DNA of 64,000 nt from Carettochelys insculpta (lineage: Eukaryota > Chordata > Testudines > Carettochelyidae): positions 226,155,501 to 226,219,500 of the forward strand of contig NC_134137.1 in the NCBI RefSeq assembly GCF_033958435.1, read 5' to 3'. The position numbers and the translations under genes are program-made. Below are positions 1 to 47,100 of this stretch, one piece after another. The notes beneath the pieces are model-generated. The model searched no databases. It saw only the letters and a program-made list of their open reading frames with translations, and had not been told where the DNA came from. Numbering within the stretch: position 1 is the first letter of the stretch; the number at the start of each line of letters is the position of its first letter.

Positions 1-1534
1 GTTCATGACATTTTTCTTGCAGTTGCCAGATGGTGAAGATCATGTCTGCTGTTGCTCAGGATGGTTGGAAGCCTGATAAGTCAAGTATTATTCCATGGAC
101 TTTGATGTTCTCATCTACTGTGTACTACATTATGTATGTTCACTACTGAATTAAGGCCCATCACCCCTTTCTCCTTAATTCCTCTCCCACCCTCAGCTAT
201 AGTTAGTTTCTTTAGACAGCTGTGCTGAAGGCACAAGACAAATTTTATGTAGGATTTGTGCTCCCCCTTGTGGATAAGAACAGAGCTTCCAGAATTCTTT
301 GTTCCAAAATATCCCAGATTTATAACCTGGTGCAGAAAGAAATACAGTTCTTTCCCCGACACAAAAGTAATTTGCATATTTCATTCTCTTCAGTTGTGTA
401 ATTCTTTGGCAACCAAACCTACACTTCATGGGTCTGTCTTATTCAGAAGACGCTTGCCCCAGGGAAACATTCAAAACCTTTCATCGAAACCACATTATAT
501 TGGCACATGCTGGTTTTTTTGTTTCTATTTCCTTTTCCATCAGTGCCAATGCCAACATCTATGAGCATGAATACCTCTTTTATAACCATACTTATCCTCT
601 TGGCCAATGCAGACAGTTATACTGAAACATCACTATTGTTAACTTAGGAATTATTTTAATAGTTATAAACACTTGACAGTTAGTATTAAATTAATTGGAT
701 TGGATGCACTTGTAAATACTGAGCCTGAACTGCAAAGCTCAGATTTGGTTTCTAGTCTGACTTTCCCAAATTTTGGCAGTATTCAGACCTGGGGTTTTAG
801 TTTGGTTCAAAATGGAGGTTCAGGCCTAAATCCAGATCTGACCTTCTCCAACAGTCTGAAGAAACCAATTGTAAAAATAGGGCCAGCTAGAAATTCTGAT
901 CCAGACTGAATTATCATCTAACTTCAAGTGGTCTGCAAGTCGTCTGCAACACCAATGGAATGTGAAGGTCTCAGCTGAGGCTTTAAGTCCTCCTGAAGTT
1001 ATTTTATAGAGAAAAGTTACGAGTAATAATAAGATTAATGTTCTGGTCATGACACTGAAGGCCATTTTCTCAGCCCATTGATCAAAACATGTAATCCCCA
1101 TCCCTACCTACATTTTGAATCTTCCTATTGGCTCCCATATTTCCCCCCATCAAATCCAAGCTTCATGCCCTTACCACTAAGGCCCCTCACAATCCAGTTT
1201 GTCCCCTCCTACCCCTTTGCTCCAATGATGATGCAAGCAGTTGGTGTTGGTTCTCCCACACATTTCCTTCTGTGTTTCCTCTTGTGCCCTCCCTGAACTA
1301 GTTATAAAACCATTACCCAGTTGTTAGTCAAATTCTTTCCAACCTACTGCTATGCTGATGCTTTGGAAAACTATCAGGTGATGTCAACTAGGCAGAGAGA
1401 TAGTAGGGACTTCTTATATTCATCTAATTTACTTATGTTGTAAAACAGAATCCAAACAATCTGTGCACACAAGCAGTCTATGTACCCATGCCACTGTTCT
1501 TCTTGTCTTCTGGTTTCTCTGACCTCCATTTGCC
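1..1534. other. Upstream flank with no confident gene
   Basis: AT-rich sequence without a recognised repeat. The only hint of coding is a frame at 23-147 behind a splice-acceptor-like TTTTTCTTGCAG (see findings). Other open frames are short and unremarkable. Confidence 0.5.
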
Positions 1535-1690
1535 AGAAGTGGGGAATGGGCAATTTGGCAACTTGCTGTTTACCTGTTCTGTTCATTCCCTCTGAAGCAC
1601 CATTCATTGGCCTCCGTCGGAAGACATGACATGACACTGGGTTAGTGGACTTTTGGTCTGATCCAATACGGCCATTCTTATGTTCTCTAT
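1535..1690 (+). repeat. Turtle-type SINE / CR1 3' tail
   Basis: The stretch containing TACCTGTTCTGTTCATTCCC, CTCCGTCGGAAGACA, TTTGGTCTGATCCAATACGG and CCATTCTTATGTTCT matches the abundant reptilian SINE/CR1 tail as I know it (I cannot align it here). A second, poorer fragment lies at 31736-31830 (GGCATCTGGCATTGGCCAC). Confidence 0.6.
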
Positions 1691-1699
1691 GCCAACTTC

Positions 1700-3699
1700 C
1701 TCTTGTTGATTCATGTCTTAAATTTAATTGTACAATCTTCAGGGCAAGACCTCTTTTCTTTGTAGGACTTTCTACACACACTATTGGATTCTGTTCCTCC
1801 AGACACTCTAGCAAGAGTGATAATTAATCTTAAATGATACAGTGGGTGCTTGGAACATTCCCCTGAGGACTTTAAGGTGTCCATGGTTTTCAGAGCACAA
1901 CCAGCCGTTTACTCTGAGATGCATGACTTCTCCCCAGAGAGAAGTTTTTGAAAGTTTCTTTCATTACATTAAAAACTGAGACTACTGGGATTGAAGAAGG
2001 GGGTGAAGCTGCCTGTTTTCTTGAACATCAGGAAATACCTGAAATTCTCTCTCCCCTTTTTTTCCGTGGTGCAGGATCAGTTGACTTTCTTTGCTGGGGG
2101 GAATGGATGTTTGCAAGGTCTCTTCCTGATACTGAAAATTGAGAGCCTTTTCCTGAAGACGACTTTGCAACCCCCTCTATATCATGCTGGTAGCCCTTGT
2201 ATCTGAGATAGCCATGGGTTCTTGAGGGGTCGTAGGCTCTTAGAATTCTTCTGACAGGGAGATCCTTCAAGATGTTTATTGATTGGATAGAAAAATGCTC
2301 TGTTGCATGTGTGCAGATAGCTAATTCATAACTCTCCTGCTGAAGAAGTCCCTGGGTCTGTCCCATGAAAGCTCATCCCCTAGTAAATTATTTTGTTAGT
2401 CTTTAAAGTTCTACATGACTGCTGCTTTGTTCCCCATGTCTCTGTTCCTCAGCTGGGAGCACCACATGAGGCTGTTGTGGAGCAATTGAGAGGATTAGCC
2501 ATTAGTATCCTGAAGGTATGTTTACAGTGAGAGTATCATCAGGGTATTTCTCAGTCAGTTTCTGCCCTTGCAGGGGCCTCAGACATTAGCGCATCACAGT
2601 CCTCCCTATTCTTTTCCTGTGGCACACAATAGTTTAGTCACTATCCAGCCAGAAGTTAATTTTCCTAGATCCAAATGTAAAGCCAAAAAATACCTCCAAA
2701 GGAATTGTTTGTTGCACTGTCTGCAAAAATGCAAATGGTGCATCTGAGAAACAAAAAGCCCTTAGTGGATTGTTTGGTGGAACAGTCAGTGCATATTGTA
2801 ATTCACCATATGCTAGGCTTCAATAATATTATGGGATAAGTCTGCTGAAACACAGATTAGTCTGGTTAGAATTTTCATGTACAGTAAGGTAAAACCAGCA
2901 AAGGAAGGTACCATGAGCAGTATCATTACCACTTCACTGATGACATTTTGGACTGCTGATGTCATGCTGCTGGTGCATGTAGCCTATAATGAAGCCAGAG
3001 GAACTCCAACACTGTTACTCATCTACGAGAGGGACCTCAGAATTATTCATAGTGGACACTGTAAAATGAGCACTAGGATTCTGATGGGCTGGAATGGTCT
3101 TCCAGCATTAATAAGGTGGTTTTGCCTGTTTTCCTAGAGAGTGCAAACTTGGAAAATGCATCTGGCAAGTTAGGTACATATATGCACGTCTAGCAATTTA
3201 TAAAACTGAGAGGGCTGAGCTTACAGCCTTTCCTCACTGGAGTTGTGTTAGTGGGTTCAATAGATTGCTGAGTGGCTGCTTCCTTGCACTGCTAAGTTTT
3301 CAGTTTAAACAAAGTTTCTAGCCATCACAGTTGTGAAGAGAATTTTTAAAATGTGAACCATACGTAATCATAAGTGGAAACCGTTGCCAGTCAAATCAAT
3401 GAGGGGTTCACTAAAAATGTAGTGATGACATTTTAAAAGTTAATGTTTTAACTGTTTCACTGCTGATGACAGCATGCAAGAAGAGGGAACAACATTATGG
3501 CCCGCCCAACCTGGCCAATCTCTGTTTCTTTTTGCACTTAATGTTAATGTCTTGAATGGTATACAGTGGAAGTAGCAGCAGATATCCATATCCCTGCATG
3601 CTGCTGAAGTGCTCTCCACAACCATCCCTTTAGACTGGAGTGTAAGGCAAATTAGAAGGCATTTCCACAGTTCTTCTCTTACAAAGATTCAAGTATTGC
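1700..3699. other. Upstream flank, mostly unassigned
   Basis: Apart from a Penelope-type tail variant at about 2335-2420 (CCCATGAAAGCTCAT ... TTTTGTTAGTCTTTAAAG), I see no repeat, exon or RNA gene here. Confidence 0.45.
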
Positions 3700-3904
3700 G
3701 GGTAGCTGAGTTAGTCTGTATCTTCAAAAACAACAAGAAGTCCTGTGGAATCTTATAGACTAACAGGTATTTTGGAGCATAAGCTTTCGTGGGCAAAGAC
3801 CCACTTTGTCAGATACATCTTCCTACAAAGTGTGTCTTTGCCCATGAAAGCTCATGCTCCAAAATATCTGTTAGTCTATAAGGTGCCAGGGGACTTCTTG
3901 TTGT
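3700..3904. repeat. Penelope-type 3' tail in inverted (foldback) arrangement
   Basis: The left arm (3700-3810) is the tail in minus orientation, beginning GGTAGCTGAGTTAGTCTG; its inner 80 bp pair with the right arm (3825-3904), the same tail in plus orientation, across a spacer of about 14 bp. Shared blocks include AAGAAGTCCTGTGG against CCAGGGGACTTCTT and GGGCAAAGAC against GTCTTTGCCC. The flanks resemble an imperfect 11-bp duplication, ACAAAGATTCA and ACATGGATTCA. Confidence 0.7.
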
Positions 3905-4760
3905 ACATGGATTCAGTTTGTTAAATGTAACAGATCAATAGTGAGGAATGATAGCTATCTGAAATAATTACTTTTGGTTGGCCATAGGTATGCAGATTTC
4001 ATAAGTAAACCACTACAGGTTACAAAACTGTGAGCATTAAAAATCATTGGGAAAGGGTTCTCTGTAATAAGAGAACTTTTGAAAACCGCATTGGATCAAT
4101 TCCAAAATTCTATGTATTCATAGGCATCAATAGAGCTGGTGACTTTGATGAAAACCAAAAAACTGGAAAAGCCTGTTTTCCTCTAAAACCACCAGTGGAT
4201 TACCCAGACTTTGTCTACACTGCCAATTAAACATCAAAACTTTTGCCATTCATAAGTGTTTTTAAAAGACTCTTTCTGGCCCAGGGCCCTGTAGCTAAAA
4301 TCCTCACGTTACAGGGTTAAGGCATGTCCTCAAAGACCTACTGGAAGGGACCAGTGCCACTCCAGAGTTAGAGGTGAGGCAGTAAATCCCGGATGTTAGA
4401 GTGAGAGCGTAGGTTACTGGCTTCCTCATCTATGCAGGCTAGCTTATTCTAAGAAAGTCCCTTGTCTCCCCACCCCAACCCCCAATTCTCACCATACACA
4501 CACATTCTCTGGTCAAAATCCCTGGAAAAGTATGATTTTAGAGGAAGGGGTTTCTGTTTTTCTACTTTTCATCTAAATAAATAGCTTTTTCCCCCCCACG
4601 CCCACAAAAATTCACAAGGTTTTGTCCAGGAGGCATATGCAGAGAGGTAGGGTTATTACCCAATCATAATGGGGTAAAGGCCTGGTTGAGTATCCACTTC
4701 CTATTTGCGTAACATGTAACATTAAGAAACAACAACTTTGGAGCAACAGTGGCAATGCAG
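3905..4760. other. Unassigned upstream flank
   Basis: No repeat or exon recognised. The open frame at 4030-4230 has no family resemblance I can name. Confidence 0.4.
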
Positions 4761-5267
4761 CTAGGGTTGCCAGACATCCCACAATGCGCGGGAGAGTCTC
4801 GAATTTCCTTAACAAGTCCCCCATCCCACATTTATGCAAAATGGGGGATGTGGGACTTGTCAGGGAAAATCCATCCTGCAGCTGGGGCTGCCGACTGCAG
4901 ATCCCACAGGGCTGCTGGGTCCCTCTGCCCCCACAACCGGGGACCTGGCTGCCACCCAGAGCTCCGTGCCCCTGATGGTTGCTGGCTGCAGGTCTCTCCA
5001 CCCCAGACAGGGATTATGTGGCTGGGGCTCCCGGCAAGGGCTCCCAGCTCTGATGCTGCAGGGTCCCCAGCTTCTGGGTTCCCTACTCCCAGCTGGGGAC
5101 CCTGCAGGACCGCTAGGTCCCTCTACACCCCCAACTGCAAACCTCCATTCCCAGCTGCACAGCTACAGGGCACAGCCATGGCGATTTTTGGGAAACTAAT
5201 GCAGAACAGGCAGCCCTGGCTGGGCTGCCTGACTTGTGTTAGTCTTCCAAAAATCTGGCAATCCTAG
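4761..5267. mobile_element. Non-autonomous TIR element (GC-rich core)
   Basis: Ends are imperfect inverted repeats: CTAGGGTTGCCAGAC at the left and ATCTGGCAATCCTAG at the right. The core is GC-rich and built from degenerate repeats around CTGCAG/GGGCTGC. The flanking CTAG could be a 4-bp duplication or part of the termini. The superfamily is not assigned. A fragment of the same right end occurs near 29290-29330. Confidence 0.6.
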
Positions 5268-6027
5268 ATATAACTCGAATCCCCCTCCTACAAAAGCTTG
5301 ACCCTTCTCACCTACATAAACGCAGTGGTGACCCTGTGACACAGTCAACATACAATTACAGTATTTCTGCATTGTCAGGAGGGCTGTGGGACATGCAGAC
5401 ACTCGACAGATCTTTACAGGATCATAGCATGCTACTTTTGGGCTCAAGGGTTCTCTGTAGCTTTCAGGCAAAGCTGTTTTTTCCCTCAGGGAAGCCTTGA
5501 CACAGAACTGACCCAGCACCTTCCAAGTAACTCCTGCGGACAGACCCCTCCCACGCACCGCAGCGACTCCTGAAGCGGGGCACCAAGCACACAGCCCACT
5601 CGGTAAACCCCAGCCATGGGACCTGTCACGCTGAGCCACGCCCCCCGCCCCCTTTAAACCCTCAAACCACGCCCCCTTCCTCAGCACCAATGGCCGCAAA
5701 GGTGCGTGGGCGTTGTCCAAAAACGGCCGCTTTGCGCACGCGCCGTCTCTCTGCGTTCCTCATCAATAGCATATCGGATCTACGTTACTGTTCCGCACAC
5801 GTCATGCGTATGCGTCACCTTTTTCGTTATCTCTCCGTCCCCGGGAGTGCTGTGCGCATGCGCCCTTCCCGGTCCGGCGCTGTCTGGCCTGGTGACCTGT
5901 TGAAGCTGCCGGTTGCTTCCCGCCTGGCCGGGGATGCGCTGCTCGCGGCCCTGGGGCTGGGGCTGGCCGGGCCCCTGGGGCTGTTGCTGCTCCTGCTCCT
6001 GCGCGGCGCGCGCGGGCCTGGCCCACC

Positions 6028-41197
<35,170 letters not shown>

Positions 41198-44100
41198 AAA
41201 GAGGACACTTTCCTTTTTATGCCTTTTTTTTTTTTAACTTGTCCAGCCAGGACCACCCATGAGACTAAAACTGGAACCACCTCCAGGTGAATTTTAATAG
41301 GACAAGTGCCTCTGCCTTTCCAACTTTGGGAAAGGAATTAGATACTATTCAGATGCATTACAGTGGTTTGAGTGGTAACCACTGCTGATTTTTTTTTTTT
41401 TTGGCTCTGATGGGTGAGGGAAGTCAAACATTTCTGGCTCAAAATTAAGATTTCAGGCTAGGTTTGAGGCCAGAGATAATGTTAAGGGGAGGGATTTGAT
41501 ATATTTCTGAAACTTGACCCTGAGAACTGATTCAACTTTGCTGCTGCATATATTTGCATGTTCCTTCAAAGTTAGCTCGTATCGATTTTGAAACTGCTGA
41601 AATCCATAAACTTGAAGCATTTCTTTAGATTTTTTGCAGGTGGATGAAATCTAAAGAGTTAAACTCAACACAGAAGGTACTATAGGCCAATGTGATGAGA
41701 AAAAATTCCTGAAATCCTCTATGCTAAGCTACCTACAGTACGCTGGAAAGAAAGAAATGTGGAGTCTCTGCCAGTTCTGCATATGCTCGCTGGAATAGAA
41801 TTTTATACCTCAGGTGGTAAGGGAACAGCAACAAAAGACAGCTGTATTCAGTGATGTTGCAGGGTGGGTGGCTGGAGGGACCATCTAGGGCAGATAGATT
41901 TAATTAAAACAGAAATCCCCATTTTTGCTTCTCCCCGATTTGTCACTCTGTACCGCCTCCATCCCTCCCAAAACAATTTGTTCTTTTTTCTTTTATTTTG
42001 ATTCTTTCTCACACAGGTTTGTCATGGCAGTCGATAAATCTCAGGACAGCTCTGAATTTGTTGCATATTCTCTTTGATTGCGTTCCTCATCTTTTTCTCC
42101 ACTTTGCCATGTACCTTGAGGGACTTGCTTTTCCATGGCTTATAGAGAATGTCCTTCTGAAGGTAATTTCACTTAGCGAGGTTTTGCACTATTGTGGGCT
42201 ATCTGTGATTGTGGCTATGGGGAAGATGAGTTCTGGAGTGGCATCAAGTACTTACATTCCCTCTGCAGGCTGCTGCTAGCAACTTGGATGTCATTGCAAG
42301 AGGATGCTTGTATTTATTTTAAATTTCTTTGTATAGATAGTTATTTGGACGTTTCTTGAGTCGGCATTCAGTTGGCTACTTGATCTTGCACAGGGAACAC
42401 TGAAGTCTTTTGTTTATTTTGCACTTTTTTAAAAAAGTACTGTAATTTTGAGTATCTGAAGTTTTGCCAATTAATAGATGTGGCCTTTGGCTAGTTAGTA
42501 TCCTATTTATCGTCCTAGCTCTTACAGTTGACTTCTGTATAATTTTTTGCAGTCTACGCAATCTAGTTTAATGTTATAAGAGTAAAAGGTAGCTGGTTCA
42601 TGGATGAAATGGTCGGGGAGAAGAAGCTATTGAATATTTTCTAGAGTCAGAGTAGTAGAAAATCAGATCTGAAACTTACAACAGGCTATCTGAACTTTGT
42701 CTTTGTCTGAGCAGCATGGGCAACTTTGTAAGAGCCCAGGAGTTGTATTCCTGTTGTCTAGGTGGGACGTAGTCCTGCCATACTCTTTCTCAGTACAGAG
42801 GGAAAGTCTACAAAGATTACACGTCCAAGCATGCAGTGTTCCAACTTGATGTGAATGGATTGGTACAGTGCTTTGAGCACGACAATGAGCTGTAGTTGGG
42901 AATCAGTAGCCTCTGCAGGCAGTACCTCATTGTGAGAGAGGAAGATGACAGATGGCTGCATTGTAGACATCAGTGCGACATATTTGACCAGCAGCCCACA
43001 CTCGGATCTCTCCTGTCTCTTGCACAGAAACTATGGATATAATAGCAAAATTAACAGAATTCTTTAAAACTATTCTCAATGTTCTCTGCCTTATTCGTAC
43101 ATAGGAAAAAGACTGAGTTGGAGGTTCTTGGAGCTATAATGAACTTATTTTTATGCTTTTTTTTCTAGTTTGATATTTGCATTTTAAATAATGGGGATTA
43201 TATGAAACATGAGGAAAATGTTTTTTTATTAAATTTTTGTGGTCTTTCAGCGGTTCCAGAAGTGCAATGTCTTGTACTGAAGTTAATGCTCTTGTACCCA
43301 GGAACGGTATAGATGCTGTCACAAAACATGAATTTTTTTAAGGGATCAGTCTCCACAGCAGAATCACCATCTCTCTCTGGCTTTGTGCAGTTGAAATGGT
43401 AACTGATACGTGAGACTGACTAGGCTCTTCTGTTCATTGTCTGTTAGATTTTTTTTTGTCTTCATTCTAGATTGCTAATGCTCCCAGACGTGTAAAGGGA
43501 TCCATCCTTGTAGCTTCCATTGTTATTCATGTGGTTGCTGGGGCTCAGGAGGGTGGATTTCTTTATTGGTTCTTGGTCCAAATATGTGTCTGACTCTAAC
43601 CTACAGTCTTATTCCTTGCAAAGCACTCTTTTATATATAGTTGCAAAATCAAGGATGAATGAACTTTTATGCAAAAGAAATTAGGTGCACATTTTTTAGA
43701 CCATTATTCTGAGTCTGTCCCATGTCTGTGCATTCAGAAGGCGAGAACTTCCCACTCTGTCTCCCATAAAGGCTGTTGATTTGCTGTTTGTTTGTTTATT
43801 TTTGGGACAGACTTGCTAGAATAATATCTTCTAGACTCAGTGTTTGCTGGGGTTGGGTTTTTTTTTTTAACCAGATTCTGATAAATGAGTAATTAGTCTT
43901 CCCTTCCAGGTGCTCCCCTCTGGACCATCTGGTGTTTAGGTTTGTGCTCAGAGGTTGGAGGTGATACACCCTGATCACCTGCAACAGAACAGCAAGAGAA
44001 TCCCGTAATGTACAGGGAACTCCTAAGCCATTTTGACATCAGATACTTTGCCCTAGTTAGCATTTGTTCTGTACATATAATGCACAGCTTTACATGGCAA

Positions 44101-47100
44101 GTATAGACAGCATGCACCGTATGTAAGCAGAACTCTTCAGATTAACACCTACTGTTCTGAATGCTGCAGCTAGTACTTGTTTTAGTTCGAAGCCCAAGTC
44201 ACAAAATTTATATGGCTATATAAACCCTCTCCCCCGCTTATCTTATTCCATTGTTGCTATGTCAGCTTTACATATGTGATCTGTACTATTCAAGCTTCTT
44301 CCTGCATAAGCATAAGAATAAATCCAGATTGGTAGCAGTCAATCTCTTACCTATATTTCCTTGCTTGTAAAAGTGGTTTTTCAGCCAGATCCCTTTATGG
44401 GGCTGTGCTGGAGAGAAGTGAGACTTTCCCTCGGGAGAGATCAGGCCAGTGCTGCTTTCAGTGAGACTCATCACCTTCTTACCATTTCTGAGCTCTGTTG
44501 TCAGAGTGGCAGAGAGCTCTCTCTACCCTCTACATCGAGTTAACTTGGTCAGCATTTTTCTGTCTTGAAATTGCTGTTAAAGCTGTGGTGCTAGGGTTCT
44601 TCCGTCTCACTTCAATGTGTTTTAGTCATGCTTTAAAACTGTAGTAGATCCCTGTCAGTACCTCGGTATTGTGAACTAAATTCTGGCTGACAGCACACAT
44701 GCCAAAAATCTGACCCCAATACCAGGACTGTATGGTAGAAGTTAACACATGGCTACACACCTCCAAGTGGACCGGCTAAATCTTTGGACACAGCTCTTCC
44801 TATATTATTTCTAGTGCAGGCCTGTGCATGTAACTGTTTTGACTCTCTGTAGAGTATAAAAGGTGGAGGAAAGTTACTCAGTTGGAGAAATCTCTAAGAT
44901 TATAGAAAATGTGGAAATGGCCTATTTAATATTGTAGCTCATTCACCCCTAGCATCCACTGAAGGATTCTTCATTACCATACAGTTGCCAAAACCTAGTT
45001 CAATCTCCTGTAACCTTCAAACGACCTATACGATAGAACTGTTCTTAAATTTACTTAATTTCATCTCCTCTCTCCTCCTGATAGCTTCTTGCATCATCCT
45101 AAAATAGCTTTGATTGCAACCCTAATGAAAAGCCTTCTGAGAAAATAAAAATAGGGAATAGATTTTGTTTGATTCACTTGAAGTGTCCTAGTGTTAATAG
45201 TGTATGTGTCCTCAATCAGTTTGTACTGGTGCTGTGTATGAATAATCCTATGGAATTGATCTAAAGCAGTTGCCAAATTTCTAAACTGGAATGAAACAAT
45301 GAATAAAACTAGTTCCATGTGTTCATTAGGCACTCTTGCTTGTGACTACATAACACTAGTAGTTACCAGTGTCTCTTTATGGATCTTTAGGACAATAAAA
45401 GGGAGAACTACCTTTGTTTGCTCATGCCTTAGCGCTCTTTGCACTTCAATGACCACTGTTTCTAAAATCCTTCTCCCAGATTGCAGGGCCAGTAATTAGC
45501 CAAAGGGATTAATATTAAAAACAAAGTATAGAATTTGCATAATTGGAAACAGTTGCCTGTGTTATGTATCATACACAAGTCTTCAGGGTCTTATATTGAA
45601 TTGTAAATAGCAAAGCTCATTCTCCAAGATCAGGATAAACAAGATAAGACCATTTTGTAGAATTTGTAAGCTGACTCATTAGACATTTAAGAAATTTTAT
45701 TTGACGACAACATGGAGTTGATAGAATGAAATATATGATTAAACTGGCCTGTTTGATTGAGAAGAGTCTGAATATTAAAATGTCTAGGCTAAAGTGGAAA
45801 CTCCTTTTTGGAACTTGGTTTTAAAATAATCAAATTCCAGCTGGCAGTATGTATGTCAGGAAAAATGCTGGCAACTGAAAGAATGCACAGCAGGAATTCC
45901 TTCCTGTCTCTAAAAGATTATAAAGTGATTCTATACCACCAGGTAGGTAACAGGAATGGAACAAAAATATGAGGTGGCATAATCCATACCTTTATGTGGA
46001 TTCATATAGCACAGCCGTCTGAACCAGTCATCTTTTGCATATCTGCCTTTCAATTTCAAAAGGTGCATGAGTCTCTGAAGCAAAATATTACATCTTCCCA
46101 GCTAGTTTTGTTACCTTGCTTATAGTCAGTCATGAACCAAAGTATGACAGTGATAATAATCAGTTATTCTGCTTCTAATGGTGGGATAGGTTTTATTTAC
46201 AGAAATACTAAGCAACTGTAATTGAACAGTGCAATATCCAAGAATCTTTCCAAATTAATGAAGTTTTGCTTGGATTATGACCTCGAATAGTTTTAAATGA
46301 TCAATACAAGTTGAAAGAGTGCAAAAGATTTAATTGGGAGCCAACATCTGCATATAATCTGAAAAGGGCAAAACTTTATGGAAACATTTAATATGGTCAA
46401 CACTGATTTAAAACACAATTTGCAGTATATAGCGGAAAATAATACCTTTGGTACTGCTAATAATAAAGAACCTATTTTCTACACCTACAATTTTATGTGA
46501 GTCTCCAAATGGCCAATCTTTAATTCCAAGGAAAAGAGAGAGTCAAAACCTTTTTATTTATGTTCTTGTTGAAGATTAAATGAGATTCAGTCATTGTTCA
46601 AGTATATTCTTTTTGCTTTATAAAGAACACTTTTATTGCACTGTGAACTTAATGGTAGCAGTTTTTCCTTCCTTGAGTTAATTACATAGGTTTTTTTTAA
46701 TCTAAATCTACCTCTTTTCATTATTAATCTTTATTTGGTACTGAATATTAGAGATTTCAGAACTATAGGGAAAATTTTCATTCTCTTGTTTCTTGCTTAT
46801 ATGCTGCTGGTGATCCACTGGTGAACCAAAGAGGAAAGGACTTACAGCTGTGATTTTTTTTTTTTTTTTAATTACAGTGAATTTTGAATAGTGAATAAGT
46901 ACCAGGGTAGTTTTTTGAGGATTAGTTTCAGAAGGGCTGAACTATGGCTGCCATTGAGGTTCTGCTCTTCTGAAAACCAGACTGTTACTGTACTCTGGCA
47001 CTGGTTTCTCTCTCCTTTCATAAGCAGTTAATTATTTGCATAGGATAAGTAAATAAAATTCCTGAACAGATGATCAAATTCTGCCTTCAGTTACATTTAC

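Noticed and set aside
4749..5267. 172-codon plus-strand frame upstream of the promoter
   Set aside because: It lies within a TIR element with a GC-rich degenerate core; overlapping long frames in several registers are compositional.
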